Of a stretch of 13,079 nucleotides of DNA, positions 10,983-13,079 are shown piece by piece. Both the position numbers and the translations under genes were made by a program. The notes beneath the pieces are model-generated. The model had not been told where the DNA came from and made no database searches. It worked only from the letters and a program-made list of their open reading frames with translations. The number at the start of each line of letters is the position of its first letter. Position 1 is the first letter of the stretch. The stretch comes from an uncultured Oscillospiraceae bacterium (lineage in GTDB: Bacteria; Bacillota_A; Clostridia; Oscillospirales; Oscillospiraceae): assembly GCA_900762245.1 (NCBI GenBank), contig CAAFFR010000086.1, forward strand, positions 1 to 13,079, written 5' to 3'.

Positions 10983-13079
10983 ATGATTACTCGCAAGCAG
11001 TATCCCAATCATCATGTTTACGAGATGGAAATCGGCGGCCGCCCCTTTACCGTAGAGACCGGTAAGGTTGCTGAGCTGGCCAACGCTGAGTGCATCTGCC
11101 GTTACGGCGACACCGTTGTTCTGGTGACCTGCACCTGCAACCCCATCCCCAAGGCCGGCATCGACTACTTCCCCCTGACCATCGAGTTTGAGGAGAGAAT
11201 GTACTCCGTAGGCCGCATCCCCGGCTCCTTCAACCGCCGCGAGGGCAAGCCCTCCGAGCGCGGCATCCTGAACAGCCGTATCATCGACCGTCCCATGCGT
11301 CCCCTCTTCGACGAGGAGCTGCGTAACGACACCGTCGTCACCTGCACCGTGCTGGCTACCGACCACGATAACCCCGTGGAAATCGTGGCTTCCCTGGGCG
11401 CTTCCATCGCCATCGCTTCCTCCGACGTTCCCTGGAACGGCCCCGTGGCTACCACCAACGTGGCTTACCTGAACGGCCAGTATATCATCAACCCCTCCGC
11501 CGACGAGCGTGAGGCCTGCGAGTGCTTCGTCTGCATCTCCTCCACCTTCGAGAAGGTGGTCATGATCGAGACCGAGGCCAACGAGGCTCCCGAAGCAATC
11601 GTCTACGAGTGCATCCGCGTTGCCCACGAGACCAACATGGAGATCGTCAAGTTCATCAACGGCATCGTTGCCGAAATCGGCAAGCCCAAGTTCACCTTCG
11701 AGAAGGCTGCTGTCAACCACGACCTGCTGGATGACCTGATGGCTTACGGTCTGAACCAGATCGAGTACGCTCTGGACACCGATGACAAGAACGTCCGCGA
11801 GGAGCGCCTGACCGCTGCCCGTCTGGACTTTGCCGACAAGTTCGCTGAAAAGTACGAGGACTTCGAGACTCACATTGAGGTCTGCCTGTACAAGATGCAG
11901 AAGAAGGTGGTCAAGAAGTGGCTGCTGCAGGGCAAGCGCGTGGACGGCCGCGGCATGGACGAAATCCGTCCTCTGGATGCCGAGGTCGGCATCCTGCCCC
12001 GTGTTCACGGCTCCGGCCTGTTCTCCCGTGGCCAGACTCAGGTCCTGTCCATCTGCACCCTGAACACCCTGTCTGCTGCCCAGAAGCTGGATACCATCTA
12101 TCCCGAGGATACCAAGCGCTATATCCACCACTACAACTTCCCCTCCTTCTCCACCGGTGAAGCCCGTGCCGCCCGTTCCACCTCCCGCCGCGAAATCGGC
12201 CATGGTGCTCTGGCTGAGAAGGCTCTGCTGCCCGTCATTCCCCCCGTTGAGGAGTTCCCCTACGCCATCCGCGTGGTGTCTGAGGTTCTGTCCTCCAACG
12301 GTTCTACTTCCCAGGGCTCCATCTGCGGCTCTACTCTGGCTCTGATGGACGCCGGTGTCCCCATCAAGCGTCCCGTTGCCGGCATTTCCTGCGGCCTGAT
12401 CTCCGATCAGGAGACCGGCGAGTGGAGAACCTTCACCGACATTCAGGGTGTTGAGGACTTCCACGGCGAAATGGACTTCAAGGTTGCCGGTACCACCGAG
12501 GGTATCACCGCCATCCAGATGGACCTGAAGAACAAGGGCCTGACCATGGAGATCATTGCCGACGCTCTGGAGCGCTGCCGCGTTGCCCGTCTGGAGATCC
12601 TGAACGAGGTCATGCTGCCCTGCATCTCTGAACCCCGTGCTGAGGTTTCCGAGTACGCTCCCAAGATGATCTCCCTGAAGATCCCCGTGGACAAGATCCG
12701 CGAGGTTATCGGCTCCGGCGGCAAGACCATCCAGAAGATCTGCGCCGACACCGGCGCTAAGGTGGACATCGAGGACGACGGCTCTGTCTTCATCTCCGCT
12801 GTTGACTCCGCCGCTGCTTACGCTGCCAAGAAGATGGTGGACGACATCTGCTTCGTTCCCGAGGTTGGCAAGCTGTACTACGGCAAGGTTGTTCGCATCC
12901 TGCCCATCGGCGCTTTCGTGGAGATCGCTCCCGGCCATGACGGCATGGTCCACATCTCCAAGCTGGAGAACCGCCGCGTTGAAAAGGTGGAGGACGTTCT
13001 GAACCTGGGCGACATGACCTGGGTCAAGTTTATGGGCTTCGACGAGAAGGGCCGTGCAAACTTCTCCCGCAAGGACGCT
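10983..13079 (+). CDS. pnp: Polyribonucleotide nucleotidyltransferase (PNPase), partial at the right edge
   Basis: A phosphorolytic 3'-5' exoribonuclease central to mRNA turnover, working as a cytoplasmic trimer. 699 codons are visible with no stop, so only a short C-terminal tail is missing. Domains in order: first RNase PH domain (FNRREGKPSERG, SRIIDRPMRPLF), helical linker, second RNase PH domain (FSTGEARAARSTSRREIGHG) with catalytic D492, D498 and K500 in EDFHGEMDFKVAG, the KH domain with IGSGGKTIQ (GSGG at 577-580) and the S1 domain (GKLYYGKVVRILPIGAFVEI). AAGGAGGT (10967-10974) lies 8 nt before the ATG. It sits after rpsO, its usual partner, but the two are separated by a terminator and three repeat elements, and I see no clear promoter of its own. 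The strongly biased codons leave a long meaningless open frame on the opposite strand. Confidence 0.98.
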   Translation, partial: MITRKQYPNHHVYEMEIGGRPFTVETGKVAELANAECICRYGDTVVLVTCTCNPIPKAGIDYFPLTIEFEERMYSVGRIPGSFNRREGKPSERGILNSRIIDRPMRPLFDEELRNDTVVTCTVLATDHDNPVEIVASLGASIAIASSDVPWNGPVATTNVAYLNGQYIINPSADEREACECFVCISSTFEKVVMIETEANEAPEAIVYECIRVAHETNMEIVKFINGIVAEIGKPKFTFEKAAVNHDLLDDLMAYGLNQIEYALDTDDKNVREERLTAARLDFADKFAEKYEDFETHIEVCLYKMQKKVVKKWLLQGKRVDGRGMDEIRPLDAEVGILPRVHGSGLFSRGQTQVLSICTLNTLSAAQKLDTIYPEDTKRYIHHYNFPSFSTGEARAARSTSRREIGHGALAEKALLPVIPPVEEFPYAIRVVSEVLSSNGSTSQGSICGSTLALMDAGVPIKRPVAGISCGLISDQETGEWRTFTDIQGVEDFHGEMDFKVAGTTEGITAIQMDLKNKGLTMEIIADALERCRVARLEILNEVMLPCISEPRAEVSEYAPKMISLKIPVDKIREVIGSGGKTIQKICADTGAKVDIEDDGSVFISAVDSAAAYAAKKMVDDICFVPEVGKLYYGKVVRILPIGAFVEIAPGHDGMVHISKLENRRVEKVEDVLNLGDMTWVKFMGFDEKGRANFSRKDA

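Noticed and set aside
10977..12953. A 658-codon open frame on the minus strand opposite pnp
   Set aside because: It is the mirror of the strongly biased pnp codons, is low in complexity (rich in G, D, L, V), has no domains, and pnp is unmistakable on the plus strand.
1..13079. CRISPR array, prophage or insertion sequence with transposase
   Set aside because: No evenly spaced direct repeats with spacers and no transposase, integrase or phage genes were seen; the repeats are palindromic and non-coding.

Overview
The window looks like a chromosomal segment of a gut-type Clostridia, most likely Oscillospiraceae or a near relative. This is inferred from the GC-rich Firmicutes-style genes with AGGAGG ribosome sites, an anaerobe's peroxide/rubredoxin set, a Na+-pump decarboxylase beta subunit, a cytoplasmic GH3 glucosidase, and intergenic spaces full of small palindromic repeats. 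No taxon can be proven from the sequence alone.

Layout. Positions 1-1921 (minus strand) hold an oxidative-stress cluster, transcribed rubredoxin, then ahpC, then a trxB-type flavoprotein that runs off the left edge. A 22-nt operator-like palindrome lies upstream of ahpC. Positions 2194-3468 (minus) carry an ArsB/NhaD/SLC13-like ion transporter. Positions 3803-5050 (minus) carry an orphan OadB-type Na+ pump subunit coupled to a 40-residue OadG-like membrane peptide. Positions 5206-6958 (minus) encode a KdpE/KdpD-type two-component system whose kinase lacks the usual KdpD sensor module. A divergent intergenic region with two extended -10 promoters leads to a 754-residue GH3 beta-glucosidase (7179-9443, plus). 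Next come a tRNA-Leu(UAG) on the minus strand, and rpsO and pnp on the plus strand; pnp is cut by the right edge after 699 codons.

The most interesting locus lies between the tRNA and rpsO (about 9800-10110). It is a compact type I toxin-antitoxin candidate. A 29-residue hydrophobic peptide with a lysine tail is encoded on the minus strand. A strong consensus promoter on the plus strand makes a roughly 90-nt RNA converging on it. The two transcripts share a bidirectional terminator that contains the toxin stop codon. The toxin ribosome site is sequestered by a 7-bp hairpin, and both RNAs begin with a similar sequence.

The second theme is repeat density. There are three copies of a TGTCATTGCGAACCAG-ended palindromic element, one of which acts as a transcription terminator. 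There is a 144-bp inverted-repeat element inside the ahpC-trxB unit, and three different inverted-repeat elements lie almost end to end between rpsO and pnp. A degenerate tRNA-Leu 3' end sits beside the intact tRNA. A set of three CGAG boxes on an exact 10-bp period occurs upstream of both ahpC and the glucosidase.
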